A DNA stretch of 64,000 nt from Terrisporobacter vanillatitrophus. GTDB lineage: Bacteria; Bacillota; Clostridia; Peptostreptococcales; Peptostreptococcaceae. Of this stretch, positions 52,628 to 61,261 are shown piece after piece (position 1 is the first letter of the stretch; each line of letters starts with the position of its first letter). The notes under the pieces were generated by a model. The model worked only from the letters and a program-made list of their open reading frames with translations, ran no database searches and had not been told where the DNA came from. Where the stretch lies: assembly GCF_051148895.1 (NCBI RefSeq), contig NZ_CP154625.1, positions 682,001 through 746,000 of the forward strand, read 5' to 3'. A program made the translations under genes and the position numbers.

Positions 52628-53624
52628 TTTAGAAAATAAAAGTTGTCTAAATAAAAATATAAAAAATAAAAAACAAAATTTAAATATGCCTATAGTTATT
52701 TTATCTTTATTAATTTTAATTTCTTGTGTATTATTCTTAACTCTAGAAATTAATTCGGGAAGTATGGAATTTGCTTTATCAAAAAGAATACCAAAATTAA
52801 TAGCAATAGTAGTTACAGGTGGATGTATTGGTTTTTCAACAATAATATTTCAGACTATAACAGATAATAGAATACTAACACCTAGTGTAATGGGAATAGA
52901 TTCATTATATGTAGCAATACAAACGGTAATAATATTTGTTTTTGGCTCCAGTAGTGCATTTTCATCAAACTCAAAGTTAAACTTCTTGATATGTGTAATA
53001 CTTATGATTATGGGTTCTATGGCCTTATACAAAATAGTATTCAAAAGAGAAAATGCTAATATAATGTTTGTATTATTAGTAGGAATGATTTGTGGAACAT
53101 TCTTTAGAAGTTTATCCTCATTTATGCAAATGATAATAGATCCAAATGAATATTTAGTACTTCAGTCAAAATTATTTGCAAGCTTTAGTAATGTAAATGT
53201 GGACATATTGCTTTTATCAATAATAGTAATACTTTTGATAATTCCTTTTGTAGTTGATGATATTAAATATTTTGATGTAATGAGCTTAGGAAAAGATCAA
53301 GCTATAAACTTAGGTGTGGATTATGATAAGCTAATGAAAAAATCATTAATAATTATTTCCGTATTAATAGCAGTATCAACAACTTTAGTTGGACCAGTAA
53401 CATTTTTAGGATTATTAGTTGCAAATGTTACTCGTGAAATGATGAAAACATATAAACATAGCTATTTAATAATTGTATCAGCACTTGTTAGTATATTTGC
53501 TTTAGTATTTGGTCAATTAATGATAGAAAGAGTATTGCATTTAACTACACCAGTTAGTGTAATAATAGATATGATAGGTGGAATTTACTTTATGTATCTA
53601 CTTTATAAGGAGAGCAGAATATGA
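52617..53624 (+). CDS. Iron-siderophore ABC transporter permease (FecCD family), second
   Basis: A 335-residue FecCD-family permease corresponding to YclO/CeuC. About 20 basic residues precede the first helix. KRIPKLIAIVVTGGCIGFSTIIFQTITDNRILTPS is the family signature. AAGGAGG precedes ATG 52617 inside the end of the first permease gene, and its stop codon overlaps the ATG of the ATPase gene (ATGA), so all three are translationally coupled. Confidence 0.93.
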   Translation: MQANLENKSCLNKNIKNKKQNLNMPIVILSLLILISCVLFLTLEINSGSMEFALSKRIPKLIAIVVTGGCIGFSTIIFQTITDNRILTPSVMGIDSLYVAIQTVIIFVFGSSSAFSSNSKLNFLICVILMIMGSMALYKIVFKRENANIMFVLLVGMICGTFFRSLSSFMQMIIDPNEYLVLQSKLFASFSNVNVDILLLSIIVILLIIPFVVDDIKYFDVMSLGKDQAINLGVDYDKLMKKSLIIISVLIAVSTTLVGPVTFLGLLVANVTREMMKTYKHSYLIIVSALVSIFALVFGQLMIERVLHLTTPVSVIIDMIGGIYFMYLLYKESRI

Positions 53625-54376
53625 TTGAAGTAAGAAATTTAAGTAAACAGTATAATGATAAAAATGTGGTACACGATGTATCTCTTAAAATAAAAAAAGG
53701 AAAGATAACTTCATTTATAGGTCCTAATGGAGCTGGTAAAAGTACTGCTCTTTCCATGATAACAAGACTTATGAAAAGAGATAGTGGACAAATTTTTATA
53801 GAAGGAAAAGAACTTGAAAGTTGGGATAAAAAAGAATTGTCTCAAAAGATAGCCATATTAAAACAGTCTAATAATATTAATATTAGACTTACAATAAGAG
53901 AGCTAGTAAGTTTTGGTAGATTTCCATATTGTGGTGGAAAACTAAGAGAAGAAGATATGAAATATGTTGAAGAAGCTATAGACTATATGAGGCTTACTGA
54001 TATACAAGACAAATATCTAGATGAACTAAGTGGTGGACAAAGACAAAGAGCTTATATAGCAATGGTTATAGCTCAAGGTACAGAGTATATTTTCCTTGAT
54101 GAGCCACTTAATAACTTAGATATGAACAATTCTGTTCAAATGATGAAAGTTCTTAGAAAACTTTGTGATGATTTAGGCAAAACAATAATACTTGTTATGC
54201 ATGATATCAACTTTACATCTTGTTACTCAGACTATATTATATGTTTAAAAAATGGAGTTGTTGCAAAGGAAGGAACTGTAGATGAAATAATTAATAGAGA
54301 GACTTTAGAGAATATTTATGAAATGGATTTTAAAGTTGAAGAAATAGATGGTAATAAAATAAGTATCTATTTCTAA
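53621..54376 (+). CDS. Iron-siderophore ABC transporter ATP-binding protein
   Basis: A 251-residue FepC/YclP-type ATPase. Walker A GPNGAGKST (about 34-42), signature LSGGQRQRAYIAM (about 135-147), Walker B YIFLDEPLNNLD, switch His in LVMHDIN. AGGAGAG precedes the ATG. Confidence 0.95.
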   Translation: MIEVRNLSKQYNDKNVVHDVSLKIKKGKITSFIGPNGAGKSTALSMITRLMKRDSGQIFIEGKELESWDKKELSQKIAILKQSNNINIRLTIRELVSFGRFPYCGGKLREEDMKYVEEAIDYMRLTDIQDKYLDELSGGQRQRAYIAMVIAQGTEYIFLDEPLNNLDMNNSVQMMKVLRKLCDDLGKTIILVMHDINFTSCYSDYIICLKNGVVAKEGTVDEIINRETLENIYEMDFKVEEIDGNKISIYF

Positions 54377-54427
54377 TAAGGTCTAAAATATACTGGCTTA
54401 TATGCCAGTAAAAAAATACAAAATAAA

Positions 54428-54442
54428 TGATAATGATTATTT
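54428..54442. promoter_or_regulatory. Fur box between ATPase and binding-protein genes
   Basis: TGATAATGATTATTT matches 12 of 14 fixed Fur-box bases. It lies 24 bases before the start codon of the binding-protein gene, suggesting a second iron-regulated promoter that raises the binding protein above the permeases. A hairpin TACTGGC/GCCAGTA at 54391-54410 lies just upstream. Confidence 0.7.
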
Positions 54443-54466
54443 ATATCAAAAAGGAGAGATGACAAA

Positions 54467-55420
54467 ATGAACAAAAAAATAGCAATAATAATTAGTATAG
54501 CTCTAGTAGCAATAATAGGGATATTCTCAATAGGAATAAAAAAAGAAAAAAAAACTGAGACAGATAGTAAAGCAACAACTACAGTATCAGTGACTGATGC
54601 CAATGGGGAAAAAGTTGAATTAAATAAAAATCCAAAAAGAATAGTAGTATTTGATTATGGTATGGCAGATATATTAAAGAATTTAGATGTTGATATAGTT
54701 GGATTACCTAAGAGCAGAACTTTACCAGAGATATTATCAGTTTATGCAGACGATAAATATGCAAATGTTGGTGATTTAAAAGAACCTGATTTTGAAGCAG
54801 TAGAAGCATTAAATCCAGATTTAATAATAATAGGTGGAAGACAGGCAGAACAAATAGATTCATTTACAGAAATAGCTCCAACAGTTTATTTAGAAGTAGA
54901 TGGTGAAAACTACATGGATTCATTTTCAACTGTTGTAACAGATCTAGGAAATTTATTTGATAAACAAGATGAAGTAAAAAAAGCATTAAATGAAATAGAA
55001 AAGAAAGTAGCAGATTTAAATAAGGTAGTAAGTGAAAAAGGAATATCAGGATCAGTAGTTATGGCAAATGAAGGTGGTGTAAGTTTATTCTCACAAGCTT
55101 CAAGATATGGAATAGTATATAGTGACTTAGGATTTAAACAATTAGATAAAAATATAGAGGAATCTACTCATGGACAACAAATAACATTTGAATATTTCTT
55201 AGAAAATAATTCAGATTATGTGTTTGTTATAGATAGAGGCTCAGTAACAGGTAAAGGTGAAAGTGCACAAACTTTATTTAATAATGAAATAATGAACAAA
55301 ACAGATGTTGCTAAAAATGATAAGATAGTATACTTAAATTCTGTAGTATGGTATACAATGACTGGTGGGATAGAATCAACAAATATAATGATTGACGAAA
55401 TAGCAAAGGCGATAAAATAA
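54467..55420 (+). CDS. Siderophore ABC transporter substrate-binding protein without lipobox
   Basis: A 317-residue periplasmic-binding-type protein (YclQ/CeuE-like): VSVTDANGEKVELNKNPKRIVVFDYG starts the mature part and NPDLIIIGGRQAEQ is typical of the family. The N-terminus has one hydrophobic helix (IAIIISIALVAIIGIFSIGI) followed by lysines, but no lipobox; the whole protein contains no cysteine. It must therefore be held by an uncleaved helix or be released, unlike usual Gram-positive binding lipoproteins. AAGGAG precedes ATG 54467. Confidence 0.92.
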   Translation: MNKKIAIIISIALVAIIGIFSIGIKKEKKTETDSKATTTVSVTDANGEKVELNKNPKRIVVFDYGMADILKNLDVDIVGLPKSRTLPEILSVYADDKYANVGDLKEPDFEAVEALNPDLIIIGGRQAEQIDSFTEIAPTVYLEVDGENYMDSFSTVVTDLGNLFDKQDEVKKALNEIEKKVADLNKVVSEKGISGSVVMANEGGVSLFSQASRYGIVYSDLGFKQLDKNIEESTHGQQITFEYFLENNSDYVFVIDRGSVTGKGESAQTLFNNEIMNKTDVAKNDKIVYLNSVVWYTMTGGIESTNIMIDEIAKAIK

Positions 55421-55467
55421 TATACTCATCTGGCTAAAAGATTAAAATTATAATGCAAACATACTTT

Positions 55468-55508
55468 AAGAGGCTATGAAATTTAATTAAATTTCATAGC
55501 CTCTTTTT
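55468..55508 (+). terminator. Terminator of the siderophore operon
   Basis: AAGAGGCTATGAAATTTAA with its near-perfect complement, then TTTTT. Confidence 0.92.
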
Positions 55509-55700
55509 ATCTACGAGCACTAAAAAATTATTAAGAAGTGAAAATGAAATTTCAAACCTTATTATAGAAAAAAAGAGGGTATCTTGATACAATTCTAAAA
55601 CATCTATAATAAGTATTTTTTTTGTCTTTAAAAATATTACTTAAAAAAAGAGGCAAAATAATAAAAGGACATATTTTAAATATAAAGTGAGGTGTATATT

Positions 55701-57110
55701 ATGGAAAATATACTAAGATATTATTTAATGCCCCATCCACCTTTGATAATCCCATCAGTGGGTAAGGGACAAGAAAGAGAAATACAAAACACTATTGATG
55801 CTTGTAATCAGGTAGGAGAAGAAATAAGTAACTTAGAGCCAGAAACTGTAGTAATTATAACTCCTCATGGAACTATGTTTTCAGATGCTCTTGTAATTTC
55901 CAATGAAGAACATATAAAGGGAGATTTTAGCCAGTTTAGAGACTTTGACACTTACATAGAAGGAAGAATTGATAAAGAATTTAATGAAGCGTTGATTAAT
56001 ATTTGTAATGCAGAAAATATACCAGTAGCAGGAATAGATTCAAACATTTTAAGAAAATTTAATAGAGAATATGAGCTAGATCATGGAGCTATGATACCTA
56101 TGTATTTTATAAATAAGTATTATAAAAAATACAAAATAGTTCATGTTACATATGCAGCTCTTAGCGACATTGAGCTGTATAGGTTTGGTATGGCAATAAG
56201 AAAAATTGCTAAGAATCTTAATAAAAATACTGTGTTAATTGCAAGTGGAGATTTGTCTCATAGATTAAGTGAGGATGGACCTTATGAGTATTCACCAGAA
56301 GGCTCAAAGTTTGATGAGTTACTATTGGATAATTTACAAAAAGGTGATGTGCTAAGCATATTTAATATGGATAAATATATGGTAGAATGTGCAGGAGAAT
56401 GTGGATTAAGATCCGTATTTATAATGCTTGGAGCTATGGAAGGAGAAGAAGTTAGAGGCAAACTATTATCTTATGAAGGACCCTTTGGAGTAGGATATGG
56501 AGTCATGGCTTTTCATAATGAGTTAAAAAACCATAGTAATTTTGAAGAATTAATTAATATGAAAACTGAACTTTATAATAAAAAAATATCAAGCAGTAAC
56601 TTATATGTAAGATTAGCTAGGGAAAGTTTAAATCATTATTATACTTATGGTCATCTTATAGCAAAACCAAGTGAACTGCCAAAAGAACTTAGCAAAGAAA
56701 AAGGTGGAGTATTTGTATCTCTTAAAAAATTTGGAAATTTAAGAGGTTGTATTGGAACTTTCTTGCCAACAACAGATTCCATAGCAGAAGAAATAATAAA
56801 AAATTCGGTGGAAGCCGCCATTCATGATCCAAGATTTCCTAGGGTCACAGAAAATGAACTGTTAGACATAGATATATCAGTAGATGTACTTAGTAGACCA
56901 CATAAATCTACAAAAGAAGAATTAGATCCTAAAAAATATGGCGTTATAGTTATTCAAGATCATAAAAAAGGACTTTTACTTCCAGATTTAGAAGGAGTAG
57001 ACACTGTAGATTATCAACTTCAAATAGCTTGTGAAAAAGCTGGTATAAACCCAAATGAAAAATATGAAATAGAAAGATTTCAAGTGACAAGATACAAAGA
57101 AGGTGAATAG
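55701..57110 (+). CDS. AmmeMemoRadiSam fusion: MEMO (protein B) + AMMECR1 (protein A)
   Basis: A 469-residue two-domain protein of the AmmeMemoRadiSam system. Residues about 1-265 are the MEMO domain, of the class III extradiol dioxygenase fold, with candidate metal ligands in MPHPPLI, ITPHGTM and DHGAMIP and ASGDLSHRL. Residues about 285-465 are the AMMECR1 domain with its hallmark LRGCIGTF (about 354) and DPRFPRV. ATG 55701 follows GTGAGGTG; GTG 55692 overlaps that site. The stop codon abuts the ATG of the radical SAM gene. Function unproven; the family is predicted to modify a protein or nucleic acid. Confidence 0.93.
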   Translation: MENILRYYLMPHPPLIIPSVGKGQEREIQNTIDACNQVGEEISNLEPETVVIITPHGTMFSDALVISNEEHIKGDFSQFRDFDTYIEGRIDKEFNEALINICNAENIPVAGIDSNILRKFNREYELDHGAMIPMYFINKYYKKYKIVHVTYAALSDIELYRFGMAIRKIAKNLNKNTVLIASGDLSHRLSEDGPYEYSPEGSKFDELLLDNLQKGDVLSIFNMDKYMVECAGECGLRSVFIMLGAMEGEEVRGKLLSYEGPFGVGYGVMAFHNELKNHSNFEELINMKTELYNKKISSSNLYVRLARESLNHYYTYGHLIAKPSELPKELSKEKGGVFVSLKKFGNLRGCIGTFLPTTDSIAEEIIKNSVEAAIHDPRFPRVTENELLDIDISVDVLSRPHKSTKEELDPKKYGVIVIQDHKKGLLLPDLEGVDTVDYQLQIACEKAGINPNEKYEIERFQVTRYKEGE

Positions 57111-58097
57111 ATGGAAGAAAAATTAAGATTTTATAAAGCAGATGGAAATTATATAAAATGTTATCTTTGTCCTCATAACTGTTCTTTAAAGGAAGGAAAA
57201 TTTGGAGCATGTAAACTTAGAACTGTAAAAAATAATATACCTATTGTTATGAATTATGGAGATGTAACTTCTATCAATGTGGATCCAATAGAAAAAAAGC
57301 CTTTGTATCATTTTAAACCAGGAAGGGATATTTTATCTGTAGGAACCTTTGGATGTAATATGAGTTGTAGTTTTTGTCAAAATTATGAAATATCACAGAA
57401 CAAACCTTCATCAGAGTTTATTGATATAGATAAACTTATAAATTTAATAATAAATATACCAAACAATGTGGGTATAGCATTTACTTATAATGAACCTTTT
57501 ATGTGGTATGAATATGTTTATGATGTAGCTAAAAAAATAAAAGAGTACGATAAAAGCATTAGTATAATTTTAGTGACTAATGGATTTGTAAATAAAGAGC
57601 CTTTAAAAAAGATTTTGCCTTTTATAGATGCAATGAATATAGATTTAAAAGGATTTACACAAAAATATTATAATGAAATTTGTGGTGCTACAATAGAACC
57701 TGTTTTAGAAACTATAAAAATAGCTAGTAAATATACTCATGTAGAAATAACAACTTTAATGGTTAGTGATGAAAATGATTCTGTAGAAGAAATAGTGGAA
57801 ATAGCAAAGTTTTTATCAGCTATAGATAAAAGCATTCCTCTTCATTTAAGTAGATATTTTCCAAACTATAAAATGAAAAATCAGCCCACATTAGTGGAAA
57901 ATATTATGAAGGCAAAAGAAGAAGCTAAAAAATATTTAAACTATGTGTATGTGGGAAATGTATCAGGTGTAGATAATAACACCTATTGTCCAAATTGTGG
58001 ATATAATCTTGTAACTAGGGATATTTACACAACAAATTCTCATATTAAAGGTGATAAGTGTCCTAACTGTAAGGAATATATAAATATAATATTTTAA
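57111..58097 (+). CDS. AmmeMemoRadiSam system radical SAM enzyme
   Basis: A 328-residue radical SAM protein related to pyruvate formate-lyase activating enzymes. An N-terminal CX2C pair lies in CYLCPHNCSLKEGKFGACKLR, and the radical SAM motif is CNMSCSFCQNYEIS (CX3CX2C, about residues 82-89). The C-terminus has two more pairs (CPNCGYNL and CPNCKEYI), a probable zinc site. It follows the MEMO-AMMECR1 gene with no gap, so the two are co-translated. The substrate is unknown. Confidence 0.94.
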   Translation: MEEKLRFYKADGNYIKCYLCPHNCSLKEGKFGACKLRTVKNNIPIVMNYGDVTSINVDPIEKKPLYHFKPGRDILSVGTFGCNMSCSFCQNYEISQNKPSSEFIDIDKLINLIINIPNNVGIAFTYNEPFMWYEYVYDVAKKIKEYDKSISIILVTNGFVNKEPLKKILPFIDAMNIDLKGFTQKYYNEICGATIEPVLETIKIASKYTHVEITTLMVSDENDSVEEIVEIAKFLSAIDKSIPLHLSRYFPNYKMKNQPTLVENIMKAKEEAKKYLNYVYVGNVSGVDNNTYCPNCGYNLVTRDIYTTNSHIKGDKCPNCKEYINIIF

Positions 58098-58100
58098 AAC

Positions 58101-58147
58101 AAGGTCCTCTTTTTAAGTAATTAAGAAATAGAAAAGAGGGCTTTTTT
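58101..58147 (+). terminator. Terminator of the AmmeMemoRadiSam operon
   Basis: CCTCTTTT / AAAAGAGG arms, extended by GGT and GCTTTTTT. Confidence 0.75.
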
Positions 58148-58287
58148 AGTACAAAAATGGTAAAGATTTTTATATTAGAATGAAACTTCCTAAGGAGAAG
58201 TATTTGATTATAACTTAAAATATAATATAATTAAGAAGAATATAGTTACAATGAATTAAAAATGTTATATAAATTGGGGAGACGAGG

Positions 58288-58959
58288 ATGAAAGTTACAA
58301 TCAAAGATGTAGCAAAAGAAGCTAATGTTGCTGTTTCCACAGTATCTAGAGTACTTTCGGATAGTAGCAAAATTAGTGAAAAGACAAAAACAAAGGTTTG
58401 GGATGCAGTAAAAAAACTAAATTATGTCCCAAATGAAATGGCGAGAGGTCTGGCAAACAAAAGAACGAAGATATTAGCAGTAATTATACCACAATGGATT
58501 TGTGATTCCTTTTACCATCCTTTCTTTCTTCAAGTTTTTAGAGGTATAAGCAATTGTGCAAAAGATAGAGATTATTTTATCATGTATGCTTTTAAAGAAG
58601 ATGATGATACCTGGATTAATAGGTTTATACAAAGCAACTTTGTTGAAGGAATTTTATTATTTCACGAGGAAGAAGATAAAATCACAACTGAGTTTTTAAA
58701 GGATATGGAATTTCCTTTTGTTTCAGTAAGTATAAATCAAGATTTAGAAAATGCATTGTTCTTTGAAGATGAAGATGAGAAGTCCATACATGAGGCAAAT
58801 GGGAGATATTTAGGTCAATACGTAGCTAAAGTAATGATGGATATATTAGAAAGCAAAAAAACAGGTAAAAAGTATTATATAATAAACACTAAGTTAATTG
58901 AAAAAGAATCTTTAGTAGATAAAATGAAAAGTAAGGTTTTATATAATAGGAATATTTAA
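58288..58959 (+). CDS. LacI family regulator with an apparent internal deletion
   Basis: A 223-residue protein; typical LacI regulators have 330-340. The HTH is intact (TIKDVAKEANVAVSTVSRVLSDSSKIS, residues 4-30, with hinge MARGLANKRTKILAVIIP). The first part of the sugar-binding domain runs to about residue 165 (EFPFVSVSIN...LFFEDEDEKSI), then the sequence jumps to what is normally the very end of the family (YLGQYVAKVMMDILESK...YYIINTKLIEKESL). About 110 residues of ligand-binding core are missing, in frame. It lies 34 bases before a ROK kinase gene. Start ATG 58288 has only a GGGGAG site. Confidence 0.8.
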   Translation: MKVTIKDVAKEANVAVSTVSRVLSDSSKISEKTKTKVWDAVKKLNYVPNEMARGLANKRTKILAVIIPQWICDSFYHPFFLQVFRGISNCAKDRDYFIMYAFKEDDDTWINRFIQSNFVEGILLFHEEEDKITTEFLKDMEFPFVSVSINQDLENALFFEDEDEKSIHEANGRYLGQYVAKVMMDILESKKTGKKYYIINTKLIEKESLVDKMKSKVLYNRNI

Positions 58960-58993
58960 AATATAAATATATACAGCAAATAGGAGGGGTATT

Positions 58994-59935
58994 ATGAAGA
59001 AATATTCTCTAGGAATTGATATAGGTGGGACTACAGTAAAACTTGGTTTATTTAATAATGAAGGTGAATTATTGCATAAGTGGGAAATTGAAACTAGAAA
59101 AATTGACAATGGAAAATACATTTTATCTGATATTACGAAGTCAATAAACAGGGTATTAGAAGAAAAAAGTATATATAAAGATGAAGTATTAGGAGCTGGA
59201 GTTGGAGTGCCAGGACCTGTAAAAGACGATGGAACCATATTAGGAAGTGTAAATTTAGGATGGCAAGTATTTAATGTGGCAACAAATTTTGAAGAAATGC
59301 TAAACGTTCCTGTAAAAGTAGCAAATGATGCAAATATTGCGGCACTTGGTGAAATGTATAAGGGTGGAGGAAAAGGTTACAAAAATATGATAATGGTTAC
59401 TTTAGGAACTGGAGTAGGTGGAGGAGTTATTATAAATAATAACGTAATAGCTGGAGATACTGGTTCTGGTGGAGAAATTGGTCATATGACCGTAAATCCT
59501 CATGAAAAAATAAGCTGCAACTGTGGTAGAAAAGGTTGTTTAGAACAATATGCTTCAGCAACTGGAATAGCACGATTAGGAAGAGAAATTTTAGAAAAAG
59601 AAAGTTGTGAGTCTAAATTAAGAAATATTGAAAATATTACGGCTAAAGATGTATTTGATTTTGCTAAAGAGAATGATGAATTGTCTATAAAAGTCGTAGA
59701 AAAGTTTAGCTCTATCTTAGGCCGTGCTTTATCAAATATAGCTTGTGTTTGTAATCCAGAAGTCTTTGTCATAGGTGGTGGAGTTTCAAAAGCAGGAGAT
59801 ATATTATTGGATAATATAAAAAAATATTACTCGGAAAATGCCTTTCATGCGACTACTGATACAACGTTTAAATTAGCAACATTAGGAAATGATGCAGGTA
59901 TATTTGGAGGAGCAAAATTAGCAAGAGAAATTTAA
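58994..59935 (+). CDS. glcK: ROK family glucokinase
   Basis: A 313-residue sugar kinase. The phosphate-binding loop is GIDIGGTTVKLG (about 6-17); NDANIAALGE and the catalytic Asp region, GTGVGGGVIINN, GEIGHMTV and the zinc-binding CNCGRKGCLEQYAS (about residues 174-187) define ROK glucokinases. AGGAGG precedes ATG 58994. It probably shares a transcript with the upstream LacI-type gene and feeds glucose released by the intracellular GH3 and GH1 enzymes into glycolysis. Confidence 0.93.
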   Translation: MKKYSLGIDIGGTTVKLGLFNNEGELLHKWEIETRKIDNGKYILSDITKSINRVLEEKSIYKDEVLGAGVGVPGPVKDDGTILGSVNLGWQVFNVATNFEEMLNVPVKVANDANIAALGEMYKGGGKGYKNMIMVTLGTGVGGGVIINNNVIAGDTGSGGEIGHMTVNPHEKISCNCGRKGCLEQYASATGIARLGREILEKESCESKLRNIENITAKDVFDFAKENDELSIKVVEKFSSILGRALSNIACVCNPEVFVIGGGVSKAGDILLDNIKKYYSENAFHATTDTTFKLATLGNDAGIFGGAKLAREI

Positions 59936-59948
59936 TATTTAGAAAATT

Positions 59949-59986
59949 AATTAGTATGCGAAAAAAAATGCATACTAATTTTTTTT
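59949..59986 (+). terminator. Terminator of the glucokinase gene
   Basis: AATTAGTATGC / GCATACTAATT perfect arms, then six T residues. Confidence 0.92.
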
Positions 59987-60073
59987 GTGAATATTTAATA
60001 TAAAAGACAAAAGGTTAAATAATGTGTTAAATGAGTTATATATAGAATTGTAAATATAAGGAGGCGAATAATA

Positions 60074-60589
60074 ATGAAAGTTACCTTTGATAAATTAACG
60101 GATAAATACAAAGAAGAAGTAATGGAAATTTATAATTATTATATTGAAAACACTTATGCAGCTTATCCAGGAAGTCGATTACCATCTAGATTTTTTGATA
60201 AGCTAACATCAGAAATAAATGGATATCCAGCCTATGTAGTAAAAAACAGTGATAAAGTAGTAGGGTTTTGCTTCTTAAATTCGTATAAGAATTATAGTAC
60301 ATTTAAAGAAACAGCTGTAATTAATTGTTTTTTAGCTTATGAAGTAAAGGGATTAGGCATAGGAGATTATTGTTTGAAAAAGTTAGAAGAAGATGCAAGA
60401 CAGTTAGACATAAAAAATATTTTAGCTATTATTCCTACAAAAAATAGATTAGGTGTAAGATATTATCATACTAATGGATTTAGAACATGTGGCACCATAT
60501 CGGATATAGGGACTAAGTTTGGGGAAAGTTTTGGTCTTGTAATAATGAAAAAGATTTTAGCTGATGATAATAGTAAAGGTAAATATTAA
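60074..60589 (+). CDS. GNAT family N-acetyltransferase, phosphinothricin-acetyltransferase-like
   Basis: A 171-residue acetyltransferase. The N-terminus (EVMEIYNYYIENTYAAYP) and the tail (NGFRTCGTISDIGTKFGESFGLVIMKK) are like the PAT/Bar and methionine sulfoximine acetyltransferase group; the acetyl-CoA loop is partly changed to VKGLGIGDYCLKKLEEDA. AAGGAGG precedes ATG 60074. Single gene. An amino acid or related amine substrate is likely. Confidence 0.85.
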   Translation: MKVTFDKLTDKYKEEVMEIYNYYIENTYAAYPGSRLPSRFFDKLTSEINGYPAYVVKNSDKVVGFCFLNSYKNYSTFKETAVINCFLAYEVKGLGIGDYCLKKLEEDARQLDIKNILAIIPTKNRLGVRYYHTNGFRTCGTISDIGTKFGESFGLVIMKKILADDNSKGKY

Positions 60590-60608
60590 AATATATATTT
60601 TAATATTT
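60581..60608. repeat. 28-bp perfect AT palindrome over the GNAT stop codon
   Basis: AAATATTAAAATAT followed directly by its exact reverse complement, ATATTTTAATATTT. It holds the TAA stop of the preceding gene. Possibly a weak 3' mRNA hairpin. Confidence 0.6.
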
Positions 60609-60886
60609 AGGTAATATAAGATATATTAATGTAATGAAAATTATGAAAGAAGGAAATACTACATTAGACGCTTAGTTTAATGACTTAACCACATTTTAGA
60701 AAGGAGTATCACATGTAAATGCGATATTCCTTTTTTATTATTATAAAAAGTTAGAAAACTTATTGAAAATTATAGAAAATATTTATATAATATAATTAAT
60801 ATAAAAAAAATAAATAATTGAAAAATTTTTATATTTCATTTTTCTAGTAAATAAATATGTTAATAAAAATGCATATTATTAAGGTT
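60609..60886 (+). other. Gene-free stretch with an isolated terminator
   Basis: No gene seen. A terminator-like hairpin at 60700-60737 (AAAGGAGTATCACAT against ATGCGATATTCCTTT, then T-run) lies 110 bases after the GNAT gene. The remainder to the riboswitch is AT-rich and must contain the grd promoter, which I could not place with confidence. Confidence 0.5.
60700..60737 (+). terminator. Terminator downstream of the GNAT gene
   Basis: 15-base arms with one G-T pair and one mismatch, loop GTAA, T-run TTTTTT. Confidence 0.75.
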
Positions 60887-61077
60887 GATTACTGCGGGAG
60901 AGACTTATTTAATTAAGAGCCGAAGGAATAATTTAGTACTAAGCGAGTGCTAAAGATGATCTCAGGCAAAAGGACCGTAGTAGGACTTAACTCTGGAAAG
61001 CAAATAATACAACATGATAAGGCATATTGCACCGAAGGGGCAACTCTTTTAGAGGAAACTCTCAGGTTAAATACAGA
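60887..61077 (+). promoter_or_regulatory. Tandem glycine riboswitch (gcvT motif)
   Basis: Aptamer 1 (about 60893-60975): GCGGGAGAGAC, AGCCGAAGGAATAAT, CTCAGGCAAAAGGACCG. Aptamer 2 (about 60983-61077): GGACTTAACTCTGGAAAG, CACCGAAGGGGCAA, AACTCTCAGGTTAAATACAG. The pair and the short linker match known tandem glycine riboswitches. A terminator follows at once. Because the genes below consume glycine, this should be an ON switch. Confidence 0.96.
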
Positions 61078-61108
61078 GCAGAAAGCTATCTTACTTTCTG
61101 CTTTTTTT
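61077..61108 (+). terminator. Glycine-riboswitch-controlled terminator
   Basis: GCAGAAAG / CTTTCTGC with an 8-base loop and seven T residues, beginning where aptamer 2 ends. Confidence 0.9.
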
Positions 61109-61261
61109 GTTGCAAAAATTTATTATTTTAACCCACCTATCACCATGTCGTATATAAGATATTTCAAAAGATTTAAATAAAAATGATTTATAAGCCTTAG
61201 CAGGGCTTTTAAATAATGATGTTAAACCTAGTTACAAATTAAAATATTTGGAGGTGATTTT

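Noticed and set aside
60947..61180. Open frame of 77 codons in plus orientation
   Set aside because: It lies across the second glycine aptamer and its terminator; the sequence is explained by RNA structure and there is no ribosome binding site.
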